Made by a program: the position numbers and the translations under genes. From Rhea pennata (Eukaryota; Chordata; Aves; Rheiformes; Rheidae), in contig NC_084679.1 in assembly GCF_028389875.1 (NCBI RefSeq), forward strand, positions 62,001-126,000: a DNA stretch of 64,000 nt, written 5' to 3'. The notes under the pieces are model-generated. The model had not been told where the DNA came from and did not search any database. It saw only the letters and a program-made list of their open reading frames with translations. Numbering within the stretch: position 1 is the stretch's first letter; each line of letters opens with the position of its first letter. Positions 1 through 12,900 of this stretch are shown here, one piece after another.

Positions 1-583
1 AAAGCTGAAAGAGTAATCCCGAGTGCACTAGAGGGTTTCTGAGGGGACTCCAAGGGGCAAAGATGACTGTGGGGGAGAAAGAAGAGAGCTGGAGGCATTC
101 TGAGGAGACTGGAGGGTTCGTGGGGAGTCTGGGGAGGCCACGAGACAGCTCTGGGACACACAGAAGGCTGAAACAGCAGTCCAGAGTGCACTAGAGCAGT
201 GCTAAGGGGTCTGGAGGGCCAACAGAGGTCTGAGTGTAGAAAATAAATGGCCAAAAGAGGTTGCTAAAGGGCAGCAGCAGCAGGCTGCTGAAGGGACTGG
301 AGCACGAACCAGGGGGGCCCAAGGCCAGAAGACGACCTCCAGTGGGATTCTGAGCGCACTCCAGGAGTGCTTCGGGGTGCAGAAGGCGAGGAGAGAGCTC
401 TGGGGCAGAAGAAAGGCTGGAAGAGTAGTCCAGAGTGCACTGGGGAGAGCCCAAGGTGTGCAGAGGGCCCCCAAAAGACTCTTGGGAACAAAGTAGGAAT
501 CCGGACGGGTTCTGAGAAGACTGGGTGGTTCTGAAGGGGTCCGCAAAGGCAGAAGCCTGCTCTCGGGCCGCCATTCCATCCAA
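1..583. repeat. Partial first higher-order unit
   Basis: Right-hand part of a unit that begins outside the window. It carries the usual TAGAAAATAAATGG and GCAGCAGCAGCAGGCTGCTG segments and ends at the first landmark. Confidence 0.9.
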
Positions 584-3500
584 AAGGGGTGTCCAGAGAG
601 ACCAGGAGGGGTCCTCGGGGCTCTAGAGAGCCAGGAGAAGACTCTGGGGCGCTGTGGAGGTCAAAAGAGGGGTGCGGAGCAGAGCAGAGGGTCACAGAGA
701 GGGCTGGAGGACCAAAGGAGTCCTCCGGGGCAGAATGAAAGCCTGCGGAGGGGCTCTGAGGGGGGAGTCGAGGGCTGCTAAAGAGGCTGACGGACTAGAA
801 GACAGCTGTGGGGCACAAGGAAGGCTGCGAGGTTAGTGCAGAGCGCACGAGAGAGGTGCTAAGGGGTCTAGAGGGATAACAGAGGTCAGCAGATGGAAAA
901 CAGAAGGCTAAACCAGAGCAGCAGGCTGCTACAGGGGCCAGAGCAGCAACTGAGGGCTGCAGGGCAAGAAGAAGGGCTCCTGGGGGATTCTAAGCGGGCA
1001 AGAGGGAGGCTAATGGGTCTAGAGGGCACCAGGACAAACCTCTGGGGCAGCAGGAAAGCTGAAAGAGTAATCCCGAGTGCACTAGAGGGTTTCTGAGGGG
1101 ACTCCAAGGGGCAAAGATGACTCTGGGGAAGAAGGAAGAGAGCTGGAGACATTCTGAGGAGACTGGAGGGTTCGTGGGGAGTCTGGGGAGGCCACGAGTC
1201 AGCTCTGGGACACACAGAAGGCTGAAACTGTAGTCCAGAGTGCACTAGAACAGTGCTAAGGGGTCTGGAGGGCCAACAGAGGTCTGAGTGTAGAAAATAA
1301 ACGGCCAAAAGAGGTTGCTAAAGGGCAGCAGCAGGCTGCTGAAGGGACTGGAGCACGAACCAGGGGGGCCCAAGGCCAGAAGACGACCTCCAGTGGGATT
1401 CTGAGCGCACTCCAGGAGTGCTTCAGGGTGCAGAAGGCGAGGAGAGAGCTCTGGGGCAGAAGAAAGGCTGGAAGAGTAGTCCAGAGTGCACTGGGGAGAG
1501 CCCAAAGTGTGCAGAGGGCCCCCAAAAGACTCTTGGGAACAAGGTAGGAATCCGGACGGGTTCTGAGAAGACTGGGTGGTTCTGAAGGGGTCCGCAAAGG
1601 CAGAAGCCTGCTCTCGGGCCGCCATTCCATCCAAAAGGGGTGTCCAGAGAGCACAAGAGGGGTCGCTGGGGCCCTCGGGGCTCTCTAGGGTGCTAAAGCT
1701 GAAAGAGTAATCCCGAGTGCACTAGGGGGTTTCTGAGGGGACTCCAAGGGGCAAAGATGACCCTGGGGAAGAAGGAAGAGAGCTGGAGGCATTCTAAGGA
1801 GACTAGAGGGTTCCTGAGGGAGCTGGGGAGGCCATGAGTCAGCTGTGGGGCACACGGAAGGCTGCAAGGGTAGTGCAGAGTGCACTAGAGCGCTGCTAAG
1901 GGTTCTGGAGGGCCAACAGAGGTGTGCAGATGCAAAATAAAAGGCCAAAGGAGGTTTCTAAAGCAGAGCAGCGGGCTGCTGAAGGGACTGGAGCACCAAT
2001 CAGAGGGCTCCAGGGCAGGAAGAAGGTGTCGTGGGGGATTCTGAGGGCACTCCAGGAGTGCTTCAGGGTGCAGAAGGCGAGAAGAGAGCTCTGGAGCAGA
2101 AGAAAGGCTGGAAGAGTAGTCCAGAGTGCACTGGGGAGAGCCCAAGGTGTGCAGAGGGCCCCCAAAAGACTCTTGGGAACAAGGTAGGAATCCGGACGGG
2201 TTCTGAGAAGACTGGGTGGTTCTGAAGGGGTCCGCAAAGGCAGAAGCCTGCTCTCGGGCCGCCATTCCATCCAAAAGGGGTGTCCAGAGAGCACAAGAGG
2301 GGTCGCTGGGGCCCTCGGGGCTCTCTAGGGTGCTAAAGCTGAAAGAGTAATCCCGAGTGCACTAGGGGGTTTCTGAGGGGACTCCAAGGGGCAAAGATGA
2401 CCGTGGGGAAGAAGGAAGAGAGCTGGAGGCATTCTGAGGAGACTGGAGGTTTTGTGGGGAGTCTGAGGGGGCCAGAAGACAGCTGTGGGACACACAGAAG
2501 GCTGAAACAGCAGTCCAGAGTGCACTAGAGCAGTGCTAAGGGGTCTGGAGGGCCAACAGAGGTCTGAGTGTAAAAAATAAATGGCCAAAAGAGGTTGCTA
2601 AAGGGCAGCAGCAGCAGGCTGCTGAAGGGACTGGAGCACGAACCAGGGGGGCCCAAGGCCAGAAGACGACCTCCAGTGGGATTCTGAGCGCACTCCAGGA
2701 GTGCTTCAGGGTGCAGAAGGCGAGGAGAGAGCTCTGGGGCAGAAGAAAGGCTGGAAGAGTAGTCCAGAGTGCACTGGGGAGAGCCCAAGGTGTGCAGAGG
2801 GCCCCCAAAAGACTCTTGGGAACAAAGTAGGAATCCGGACGGGTTCTGAGAAGACTGGGTGGTTCTGAAGGGGTCCGCAAAGGCAGAAGCCTGCTCTCGG
2901 GCCGCCATTCCATCCAAAAGGGGTGTCCAGAGAGCCCAGGAGGGGTCCTCGGGGCTCTAGAGGGCCAGGAGAAGACTCTGGGGCGCTGTGGAGGTCAAAA
3001 GAGGGGTGCGGAGCAGAGCAGAGGGTCACAGAGAGGGCTGGAGGACCAAAGGAGTCCTCCGGGGCAGAATGAAAGCCTGCGGAGGGGCTCTGAGGGGGGA
3101 GTCGAGGGCTGCTAAAGAGGCTGACGGACTAGAAGACAGCTGTGGGGCACAAGGAAGGCTGCGAGGTTAGTGCAGAGCGCACGAGAGAGTTGCTAAGGGG
3201 TCTAGAGGGATAACAGAGGTCAGCAGATGGAAAACAGAAGGCTAAACCAGAGCAGCAGGCTGCTACAGGGGCCAGAGCAGCAACTGAGGGCTGCAGGGCA
3301 AGAAGAAGGGCTCCTGGGGGATTCTAAGCGGGCAAGAGGGAGGCTAATGGGTCTAGAGGGCACCAGGACAAACCTCTGGGGCAGCAGGAAAGCTGAAAGA
3401 GTAATCCCGAGTGCACTAGAGGGTTTCTGAGGGGACTCCAAGGGGCAAAGATGACCCTGGGGAAGAAGGAAGAGAGCTGGAGACATTCTGAGGAGACTAG

Positions 3501-3968
3501 AGGGTTCGTGGGGAGTCTGGGGAGGCCACGAGTCAGCTGTGGGGCACACAGAAGGCTGAAACTGTAGTCCAGAGTGCACTAGAGCAGTGCTAAGGGGTCT
3601 GGAGGGCCAACAGAGGTGTGCAGATGCAAAATAAAAGGCCAAAGGAGGTTTCTAAAGCAGAGCAGCGGGCTGCTGAAGGGACTGGAGCACCGATCGGAGG
3701 GCTCCAGGGCAGGAAGATGGTGTCGTGGGGGATTCTGAGGGCACTCCAAGAGTGCTTCAGGGTGCAGAAGGCGAGAAGAGAGCTCTGGAGCAGAAGAAAG
3801 GCTGGAAGAGTAGTCCAGAGTGCACTGGGGAGAGCCCAAGGTGTGCAGAGGGCCCCCAAAAGACTCTTGGGAACAAGGTAGGAATCCGGACGGGTTCTGA
3901 GAAGACTGGCTGGTTCTGAAGGGGTCCGCAAAGGCAGAAGCCTGCTCTCGGGCCGCCATTCCATCCAA
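584..3968. repeat. Macrosatellite block M-S-S-M
   Basis: Four units with landmark spacings of 1,051, 640, 643 and 1,051 bp. M units contain the extra 411-bp module (AGAGCAGCAGGCTGCTACAGG) that S units lack. The same order, again followed by an L unit, recurs at 16,178-21,313. Confidence 0.9.
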
Positions 3969-6900
3969 AAGGGGTGTCCAGAGAGCCCAGGAGGAGTCGC
4001 TGGGGCCCTCGGGGCTCTCTAGGGTACTAAAGCTGAAAGAGTAATCCCGAGTGCACTAGGGGGTTTCTGAGGGGACTCCAAGGGGCAAAGATGACTGTGG
4101 GGAAGAAGGAAGAGAGCTGGAGGCATTCTGAGGAGACTGGAGGGTTCATGGGGAGTCTGAGGGGGCCAGAAGACAGCTGTGGGGCACATGGAAGGCTGCT
4201 AGGGTAGTGCAGAGTGCACTAGAGAGCTGCTAAGGGGTCTGGAGGGACAACAGAGGTCAGCAGATGGAAAATAGAAGGCTAAACCAGAGCAGCAGGCTAC
4301 TGCAGGGGCCAGGGCAGCAACTTAGGGCTGCAGGGCAAGAAGAAGGGCTCCTTGGGGATTCTAAGGGGGCATGAGGGAGGCTAATGGGTCTAGAGGGCAC
4401 CAGGACAAACCTCTGGGGCAGCAGGAAAGCTGAAAGAGTAGTCCTGGTGCTCTGGAGGGTTTCTGAGGGGACTCCTGGAGGCAAAGATGACTGTGGGGAA
4501 GAAGGAAGATAGCTGGAGGCATTCTGAGGAGACTAGAGGGTTTCTGAGGGAGCTGGGGAGGCCAGAAGATAGCTCTGGGGCACACAGAAAGCTGCTAGGG
4601 TAGTGCAGAGTGCTCGAGAGGGGTGCTAAGGTGTCTGGAGGGACAACACAGGTCAGCAAATGGAAAATAGAAGGCCAAAGGGACAGGCCAAAGCAGAGCA
4701 GCGGGCCGCTGAAGGGGCTAGAGCGCCAACAGAGGGCCCCAGGGCAAGAAGAGGAGTTCTGAGGGAATTCTGAGGGGCCTACAGGAGGCCTAATGGGTCT
4801 AGAGAGCCAGAAGGAAAGCTGAAAGAGTAGTCCCGAGTGCACTAGAGGGTTTCTGAGGTGAATCTTGGAGGCAAAGACAACTCTGGCACACGGAAGGCTG
4901 CTAGGGTAGTGCAGAGTGCACTAGAGTGGTGCTAAGGGTTCTGGAGGGCAAACACAGGCCAGTGGATGGGAAATAGAAGGCCAAAGGGGCAGGCCAAAAC
5001 AGAGCAGCGGGCCGCTGAAGTGGCTGGAGTGCCAACAGAAGGCTCCAGGACAGGAAGAAGGGTCTTGGGGATTCTGAGGGGACAAGAGGGGGCCTAATGG
5101 GTCCAGAGGGCACCAGGACAAACCTCTGGGGCAGCAGGAAAGCTGAAAGAGTAATCCCGAGTGCACTAGAGGGTTTCTGAGGGGACTCCAAGGGGCAAAG
5201 ATGACTGTGGGGGAGAAAGAAGAGAGCTGGAGGCATTCTGAGGAGACTGGAGGGTTCGTGGGGAGTCTGGGGAGGCCACGAGACAGCTCTGGGACACACA
5301 GAAGGCTGAAACAGCAGTCCAGAGTGCACTAGAGCAGTGCTAAGGGGTCTGGAGGGCCAACAGAGGTCTGAGTGTAAAAAATAAATGGCCAAAAGAGGTT
5401 GCTAAAGGGCAGCAGCAGCAAGCTGCTGAAGGGACTGGAGCACGAACCAGGGGGGCCCAAGGCCAGAAGACGACCTCCAGTGGGATTCTGAGCGCACTCC
5501 AGGAGTGCTTCAGGGTGCAGAAGGCGAGAAGAGAGCTCTGGGGCAGAAGAAAGGCTGGAAGAGTAGTCCAGAGTGCACTGGGGAGAGCCCAAGGTGTGCA
5601 GAGGGCCTCCAAAAGACTCTTGGGAACAAGGTAGGAATCCGGACAGGTTCTGAGAAGACTGGGTGGTTCTGAAGGGGTCCGCAAAGGCAGAAGCCTGCTC
5701 TCGGGCCGCCATTCCATCCAAAAGGGGTGTCCAGAGAGCCCAGGAGGAGTCGCTGGGGCCCTCGGGGCTCTCTAGGGTGCTAAAGCTGAAAGAGTAATCC
5801 CGAGTGCACTAGGGGGTTTCTGAGGGGACTCCAAGGGGCAAAGATGACTGTGGGGAAGAAGGAAGAGAGCTGGAGGCATTCTGAGGAGACTGGAGGGTTC
5901 ATGGGGAGTCTGAGGGGGCCAGAAGACAGCTGTGGGGCACATGGAAGGCTGCTAGGGTAGTGCAGAGTGCACTAGAGAGCTGCTAAGGGGTCTGGAGGGA
6001 CAACAGAGGTCAGCAGATGGAAAATAGAAGGCTAAACCAGAGCAGCAGGCTACTGCAGGGGCCAGGGCAGCAACTTAGGGCTGCAGGGCAAGAAGAAGGG
6101 CTCCTGGGGGATTCTAAGGGGGCATGAGGGAGGCTAATGGGTCTAGAGGGCACCAGGACAAACCTCTGGGGCAGCAGGAAAGCTGAAAGAGTAGTCCTGG
6201 TGCTCTGGAGGGTTTCTGAGGGGACTCCTGGAGGCAAAGATGACTGTGGGGAAGAAGGAAGATAGCTGGAGGCATTCTGAGGAGACTAGAGGGTTTCTGA
6301 GGGAGCTGGGGAGGCCAGAAGATAGCTCTGGGGCACACAGAAAGCTGCTAGGGTAGTGCAGAGTGCTCGAGAGGGGTGCTAAGGTGTCTGGAGGGACAAC
6401 ACAGGTCAGCAAATGGAAAATAGAAGGCCAAAGGGACAGGCCAAAGCAGAGCAGCGGGCCGCTGAAGGGGCTAGAGCGCCAACAGAGGGCCCCAGGGCAA
6501 GAAGAGGAGTTCTGAGGGAATTCTGAGGGGCCTACAGGAGGCCTAATGGGTCTAGAGAGCCAGAAGGAAAGCTGAAAGAGTAGTCCCGAGTGCACTAGAG
6601 GGTTTCTGAGGTGAATCTTGGAGGCAAAGACAACTCTGGCACACGGAAGGCTGCTAGGGTAGTGCAGAGTGCACTAGAGTGGTGCTAAGGGTTCTGGAGG
6701 GCAAACACAGGCCAGTGGATGGGAAATAGAAGGCCAAAGGGGCAGGCCAAAACAGAGCAGCGGGCCGCTGAAGTGGCTGGAGTGCCAACAGAAGGCTCCA
6801 GGACAGGAAGAAGGGTCTTGGGGATTCTGAGGGGACAAGAGGGGGCCTAATGGGTCCAGAGGGCACCAGGACAAACCTCTGGGGCAGCAGGAAAGCTGAA

Positions 6901-9900
6901 AGAGTAATCCCGAGTGCACTAGAGGGTTTCTGAGGGGACTCCAAGGGGCAAAGATGACTGTGGGGGAGAAAGAAGAGAGCTGGAGGCATTCTGAGGAGAC
7001 TGGAGGGTTCGTGGGGAGTCTGGGGAGGCCACGAGACAGCTCTGGGACACACAGAAGGCTGAAACAGCAGTCCAGAGTGCACTAGAGCAGTGCTAAGGGG
7101 TCTGGAGGGCCAACAGAGGTCTGAGTGTAAAAAATAAATGGCCAAAAGAGGTTGCTAAAGGGCAGCAGCAGCAAGCTGCTGAAGGGACTGGAGCACGAAC
7201 CAGGGGGGCCCAAGGCCAGAAGACGACCTCCAGTGGGATTCTGAGCGCACTCCAGGAGTGCTTCAGGGTGCAGAAGGCGAGAAGAGAGCTCTGGGGCAGA
7301 AGAAAGGCTGGAAGAGTAGTCCAGAGTGCACTGGGGAGAGCCCAAGGTGTGCAGAGGGCCTCCAAAAGACTCTTGGGAACAAGGTAGGAATCCGGACAGG
7401 TTCTGAGAAGACTGGGTGGTTCTGAAGGGGTCCGCAAAGGCAGAAGCCTGCTCTCGGGCCGCCATTCCATCCAAAAGGGGTGTCCAGAGAGCCCAGGAGG
7501 AGTCGCTGGGGCCCTCGGGGCTCTCTAGGGTGCTAAAGCTGAAAGAGTAATCCCGAGTGCACTAGGGGGTTTCTGAGGGGACTCCAAGGGGCAAAGATGA
7601 CTGTGGGGAAGAAGGAAGAGAGCTGGAGGCATTCTGAGGAGACTGGAGGGTTCATGGGGAGTCTGAGGGGGCCAGAAGACAGCTGTGGGGCACATGGAAG
7701 GCTGCTAGGGTAGTGCAGAGTGCACTAGAGAGCTGCTAAGGGGTCTGGAGGGACAACAGAGGTCAGCAGATGGAAAATAGAAGGCTAAACCAGAGCAGCA
7801 GGCTACTGCAGGGGCCAGGGCAGCAACTTAGGGCTGCAGGGCAAGAAGAAGGGCTCCTTGGGGATTCTAAGGGGGCATGAGGGAGGCTAATGGGTCTAGA
7901 GGGCACCAGGACAAACCTCTGGGGCAGCAGGAAAGCTGAAAGAGTAGTCCTGGTGCTCTGGAGGGTTTCTGAGGGGACTCCTGGAGGCAAAGATGACTGT
8001 GGGGAAGAAGGAAGATAGCTGGAGGCATTCTGAGGAGACTAGAGGGTTTCTGAGGGAGCTGGGGAGGCCAGAAGATAGCTCTGGGGCACACAGAAAGCTG
8101 CTAGGGTAGTGCAGAGTGCTCGAGAGGGGTGCTAAGGTGTCTGGAGGGACAACACAGGTCAGCAAATGGAAAATAGAAGGCCAAAGGGACAGGCCAAAGC
8201 AGAGCAGCGGGCCGCTGAAGGGGCTAGAGCGCCAACAGAGGGCCCCAGGGCAAGAAGAGGAGTTCTGAGGGAATTCTGAGGGGCCTACAGGAGGCCTAAT
8301 GGGTCTAGAGAGCCAGAAGGAAAGCTGAAAGAGTAGTCCCGAGTGCACTAGAGGGTTTCTGAGGTGAATCTTGGAGGCAAAGACAACTCTGGCACACGGA
8401 AGGCTGCTAGGGTAGTGCAGAGTGCACTAGAGTGGTGCTAAGGGTTCTGGAGGGCAAACACAGGCCAGTGGATGGGAAATAGAAGGCCAAAGGGGCAGGC
8501 CAAAACAGAGCAGCGGGCCGCTGAAGTGGCTGGAGTGCCAACAGAAGGCTCCAGGACAGGAAGAAGGGTCTTGGGGATTCTGAGGGGACAAGAGGGGGCC
8601 TAATGGGTCCAGAGGGCACCAGGACAAACCTCTGGGGCAGCAGGAAAGCTGAAAGAGTAATCCCGAGTGCACTAGAGGGTTTCTGAGGGGACTCCAAGGG
8701 GCAAAGATGACTGTGGGGGAGAAAGAAGAGAGCTGGAGGCATTCTGAGGAGACTGGAGGGTTCGTGGGGAGTCTGGGGAGGCCACGAGACAGCTCTGGGA
8801 CACACAGAAGGCTGAAACAGCAGTCCAGAGTGCACTAGAGCAGTGCTAAGGGGTCTGGAGGGCCAACAGAGGTCTGAGTGTAAAAAATAAATGGCCAAAA
8901 GAGGTTGCTAAAGGGCAGCAGCAGCAAGCTGCTGAAGGGACTGGAGCACGAACCAGGGGGGCCCAAGGCCAGAAGACGACCTCCAGTGGGATTCTGAGCG
9001 CACTCCAGGAGTGCTTCAGGGTGCAGAAGGCGAGAAGAGAGCTCTGGGGCAGAAGAAAGGCTGGAAGAGTAGTCCAGAGTGCACTGGGGAGAGCCCAAGG
9101 TGTGCAGAGGGCCTCCAAAAGACTCTTGGGAACAAGGTAGGAATCCGGACAGGTTCTGAGAAGACTGGGTGGTTCTGAAGGGGTCCGCAAAGGCAGAAGC
9201 CTGCTCTCGGGCCGCCATTCCATCCAAAAGGGGTGTCCAGAGAGCCCAGGAGGAGTCGCTGGGGCCCTCGGGGCTCTCTAGGGTGCTAAAGCTGAAAGAG
9301 TAATCCCGAGTGCACTAGGGGGTTTCTGAGGGGACTCCAAGGGGCAAAGATGACTGTGGGGAAGAAGGAAGAGAGCTGGAGGCATTCTGAGGAGACTGGA
9401 GGGTTCATGGGGAGTCTGAGGGGGCCAGAAGACAGCTGTGGGGCACATGGAAGGCTGCTAGGGTAGTGCAGAGTGCACTAGAGAGCTGCTAAGGGGTCTG
9501 GAGGGACAACAGAGGTCAGCAGATGGAAAATAGAAGGCTAAACCAGAGCAGCAGGCTACTGCAGGGGCCAGGGCAGCAACTTAGGGCTGCAGGGCAAGAA
9601 GAAGGGCTCCTGGGGGATTCTAAGGGGGCATGAGGGAGGCTAATGGGTCTAGAGGGCACCAGGACAAACCTCTGGGGCAGCAGGAAAGCTGAAAGAGTAG
9701 TCCTGGTGCTCTGGAGGGTTTCTGAGGGGACTCCTGGAGGCAAAGATGACTGTGGGGAAGAAGGAAGATAGCTGGAGGCATTCTGAGGAGACTAGAGGGT
9801 TTCTGAGGGAGCTGGGGAGGCCAGAAGATAGCTCTGGGGCACACAGAAAGCTGCTAGGGTAGTGCAGAGTGCTCGAGAGGGGTGCTAAGGTGTCTGGAGG

Positions 9901-12900
9901 GACAACACAGGTCAGCAAATGGAAAATAGAAGGCCAAAGGGACAGGCCAAAGCAGAGCAGCGGGCCGCTGAAGGGGCTAGAGCGCCAACAGAGGGCCCCA
10001 GGGCAAGAAGAGGAGTTCTGAGGGAATTCTGAGGGGCCTACAGGAGGCCTAATGGGTCTAGAGAGCCAGAAGGAAAGCTGAAAGAGTAGTCCCGAGTGCA
10101 CTAGAGGGTTTCTGAGGTGAATCTTGGAGGCAAAGACAACTCTGGCACACGGAAGGCTGCTAGGGTAGTGCAGAGTGCACTAGAGTGGTGCTAAGGGTTC
10201 TGGAGGGCAAACACAGGCCAGTGGATGGGAAATAGAAGGCCAAAGGGGCAGGCCAAAACAGAGCAGCGGGCCGCTGAAGTGGCTGGAGTGCCAACAGAAG
10301 GCTCCAGGACAGGAAGAAGGGTCTTGGGGATTCTGAGGGGACAAGAGGGGGCCTAATGGGTCCAGAGGGCACCAGGACAAACCTCTGGGGCAGCAGGAAA
10401 GCTGAAAGAGTAATCCCGAGTGCACTAGAGGGTTTCTGAGGGGACTCCAAGGGGCAAAGATGACTGTGGGGGAGAAAGAAGAGAGCTGGAGGCATTCTGA
10501 GGAGACTGGAGGGTTCGTGGGGAGTCTGGGGAGGCCACGAGACAGCTCTGGGACACACAGAAGGCTGAAACAGCAGTCCAGAGTGCACTAGAGCAGTGCT
10601 AAGGGGTCTGGAGGGCCAACAGAGGTCTGAGTGTAAAAAATAAATGGCCAAAAGAGGTTGCTAAAGGGCAGCAGCAGCAAGCTGCTGAAGGGACTGGAGC
10701 ACGAACCAGGGGGGCCCAAGGCCAGAAGACGACCTCCAGTGGGATTCTGAGCGCACTCCAGGAGTGCTTCAGGGTGCAGAAGGCGAGAAGAGAGCTCTGG
10801 GGCAGAAGAAAGGCTGGAAGAGTAGTCCAGAGTGCACTGGGGAGAGCCCAAGGTGTGCAGAGGGCCTCCAAAAGACTCTTGGGAACAAGGTAGGAATCCG
10901 GACAGGTTCTGAGAAGACTGGGTGGTTCTGAAGGGGTCCGCAAAGGCAGAAGCCTGCTCTCGGGCCGCCATTCCATCCAAAAGGGGTGTCCAGAGAGCCC
11001 AGGAGGAGTCGCTGGGGCCCTCGGGGCTCTCTAGGGTGCTAAAGCTGAAAGAGTAATCCCGAGTGCACTAGGGGGTTTCTGAGGGGACTCCAAGGGGCAA
11101 AGATGACTGTGGGGAAGAAGGAAGAGAGCTGGAGGCATTCTGAGGAGACTGGAGGGTTCATGGGGAGTCTGAGGGGGCCAGAAGACAGCTGTGGGGCACA
11201 TGGAAGGCTGCTAGGGTAGTGCAGAGTGCACTAGAGAGCTGCTAAGGGGTCTGGAGGGACAACAGAGGTCAGCAGATGGAAAATAGAAGGCTAAACCAGA
11301 GCAGCAGGCTACTGCAGGGGCCAGGGCAGCAACTTAGGGCTGCAGGGCAAGAAGAAGGGCTCCTGGGGGATTCTAAGGGGGCATGAGGGAGGCTAATGGG
11401 TCTAGAGGGCACCAGGACAAACCTCTGGGGCAGCAGGAAAGCTGAAAGAGTAGTCCTGGTGCTCTGGAGGGTTTCTGAGGGGACTCCTGGAGGCAAAGAT
11501 GACTGTGGGGAAGAAGGAAGATAGCTGGAGGCATTCTGAGGAGACTAGAGGGTTTCTGAGGGAGCTGGGGAGGCCAGAAGATAGCTCTGGGGCACACAGA
11601 AAGCTGCTAGGGTAGTGCAGAGTGCTCGAGAGGGGTGCTAAGGTGTCTGGAGGGACAACACAGGTCAGCAAATGGAAAATAGAAGGCCAAAGGGACAGGC
11701 CAAAGCAGAGCAGCGGGCCGCTGAAGGGGCTAGAGCGCCAACAGAGGGCCCCAGGGCAAGAAGAGGAGTTCTGAGGGAATTCTGAGGGGCCTACAGGAGG
11801 CCTAATGGGTCTAGAGAGCCAGAAGGAAAGCTGAAAGAGTAGTCCCGAGTGCACTAGAGGGTTTCTGAGGTGAATCTTGGAGGCAAAGACAACTCTGGCA
11901 CACGGAAGGCTGCTAGGGTAGTGCAGAGTGCACTAGAGTGGTGCTAAGGGTTCTGGAGGGCAAACACAGGCCAGTGGATGGGAAATAGAAGGCCAAAGGG
12001 GCAGGCCAAAACAGAGCAGCGGGCCGCTGAAGTGGCTGGAGTGCCAACAGAAGGCTCCAGGACAGGAAGAAGGGTCTTGGGGATTCTGAGGGGACAAGAG
12101 GGGGCCTAATGGGTCCAGAGGGCACCAGGACAAACCTCTGGGGCAGCAGGAAAGCTGAAAGAGTAATCCCGAGTGCACTAGAGGGTTTCTGAGGGGACTC
12201 CAAGGGGCAAAGATGACTGTGGGGGAGAAAGAAGAGAGCTGGAGGCATTCTGAGGAGACTGGAGGGTTCGTGGGGAGTCTGGGGAGGCCACGAGACAGCT
12301 CTGGGACACACAGAAGGCTGAAACAGCAGTCCAGAGTGCACTAGAGCAGTGCTAAGGGGTCTGGAGGGCCAACAGAGGTCTGAGTGTAAAAAATAAATGG
12401 CCAAAAGAGGTTGCTAAAGGGCAGCAGCAGCAAGCTGCTGAAGGGACTGGAGCACGAACCAGGGGGGCCCAAGGCCAGAAGACGACCTCCAGTGGGATTC
12501 TGAGCGCACTCCAGGAGTGCTTCAGGGTGCAGAAGGCGAGAAGAGAGCTCTGGGGCAGAAGAAAGGCTGGAAGAGTAGTCCAGAGTGCACTGGGGAGAGC
12601 CCAAGGTGTGCAGAGGGCCTCCAAAAGACTCTTGGGAACAAGGTAGGAATCCGGACAGGTTCTGAGAAGACTGGGTGGTTCTGAAGGGGTCCGCAAAGGC
12701 AGAAGCCTGCTCTCGGGCCGCCATTCCATCCAAAAGGGGTGTCCAGAGAGCCCAGGAGGAGTCGCTGGGGCCCTCGGGGCTCTCTAGGGTGCTAAAGCTG
12801 AAAGAGTAATCCCGAGTGCACTAGGGGGTTTCTGAGGGGACTCCAAGGGGCAAAGATGACTGTGGGGAAGAAGGAAGAGAGCTGGAGGCATTCTGAGGAG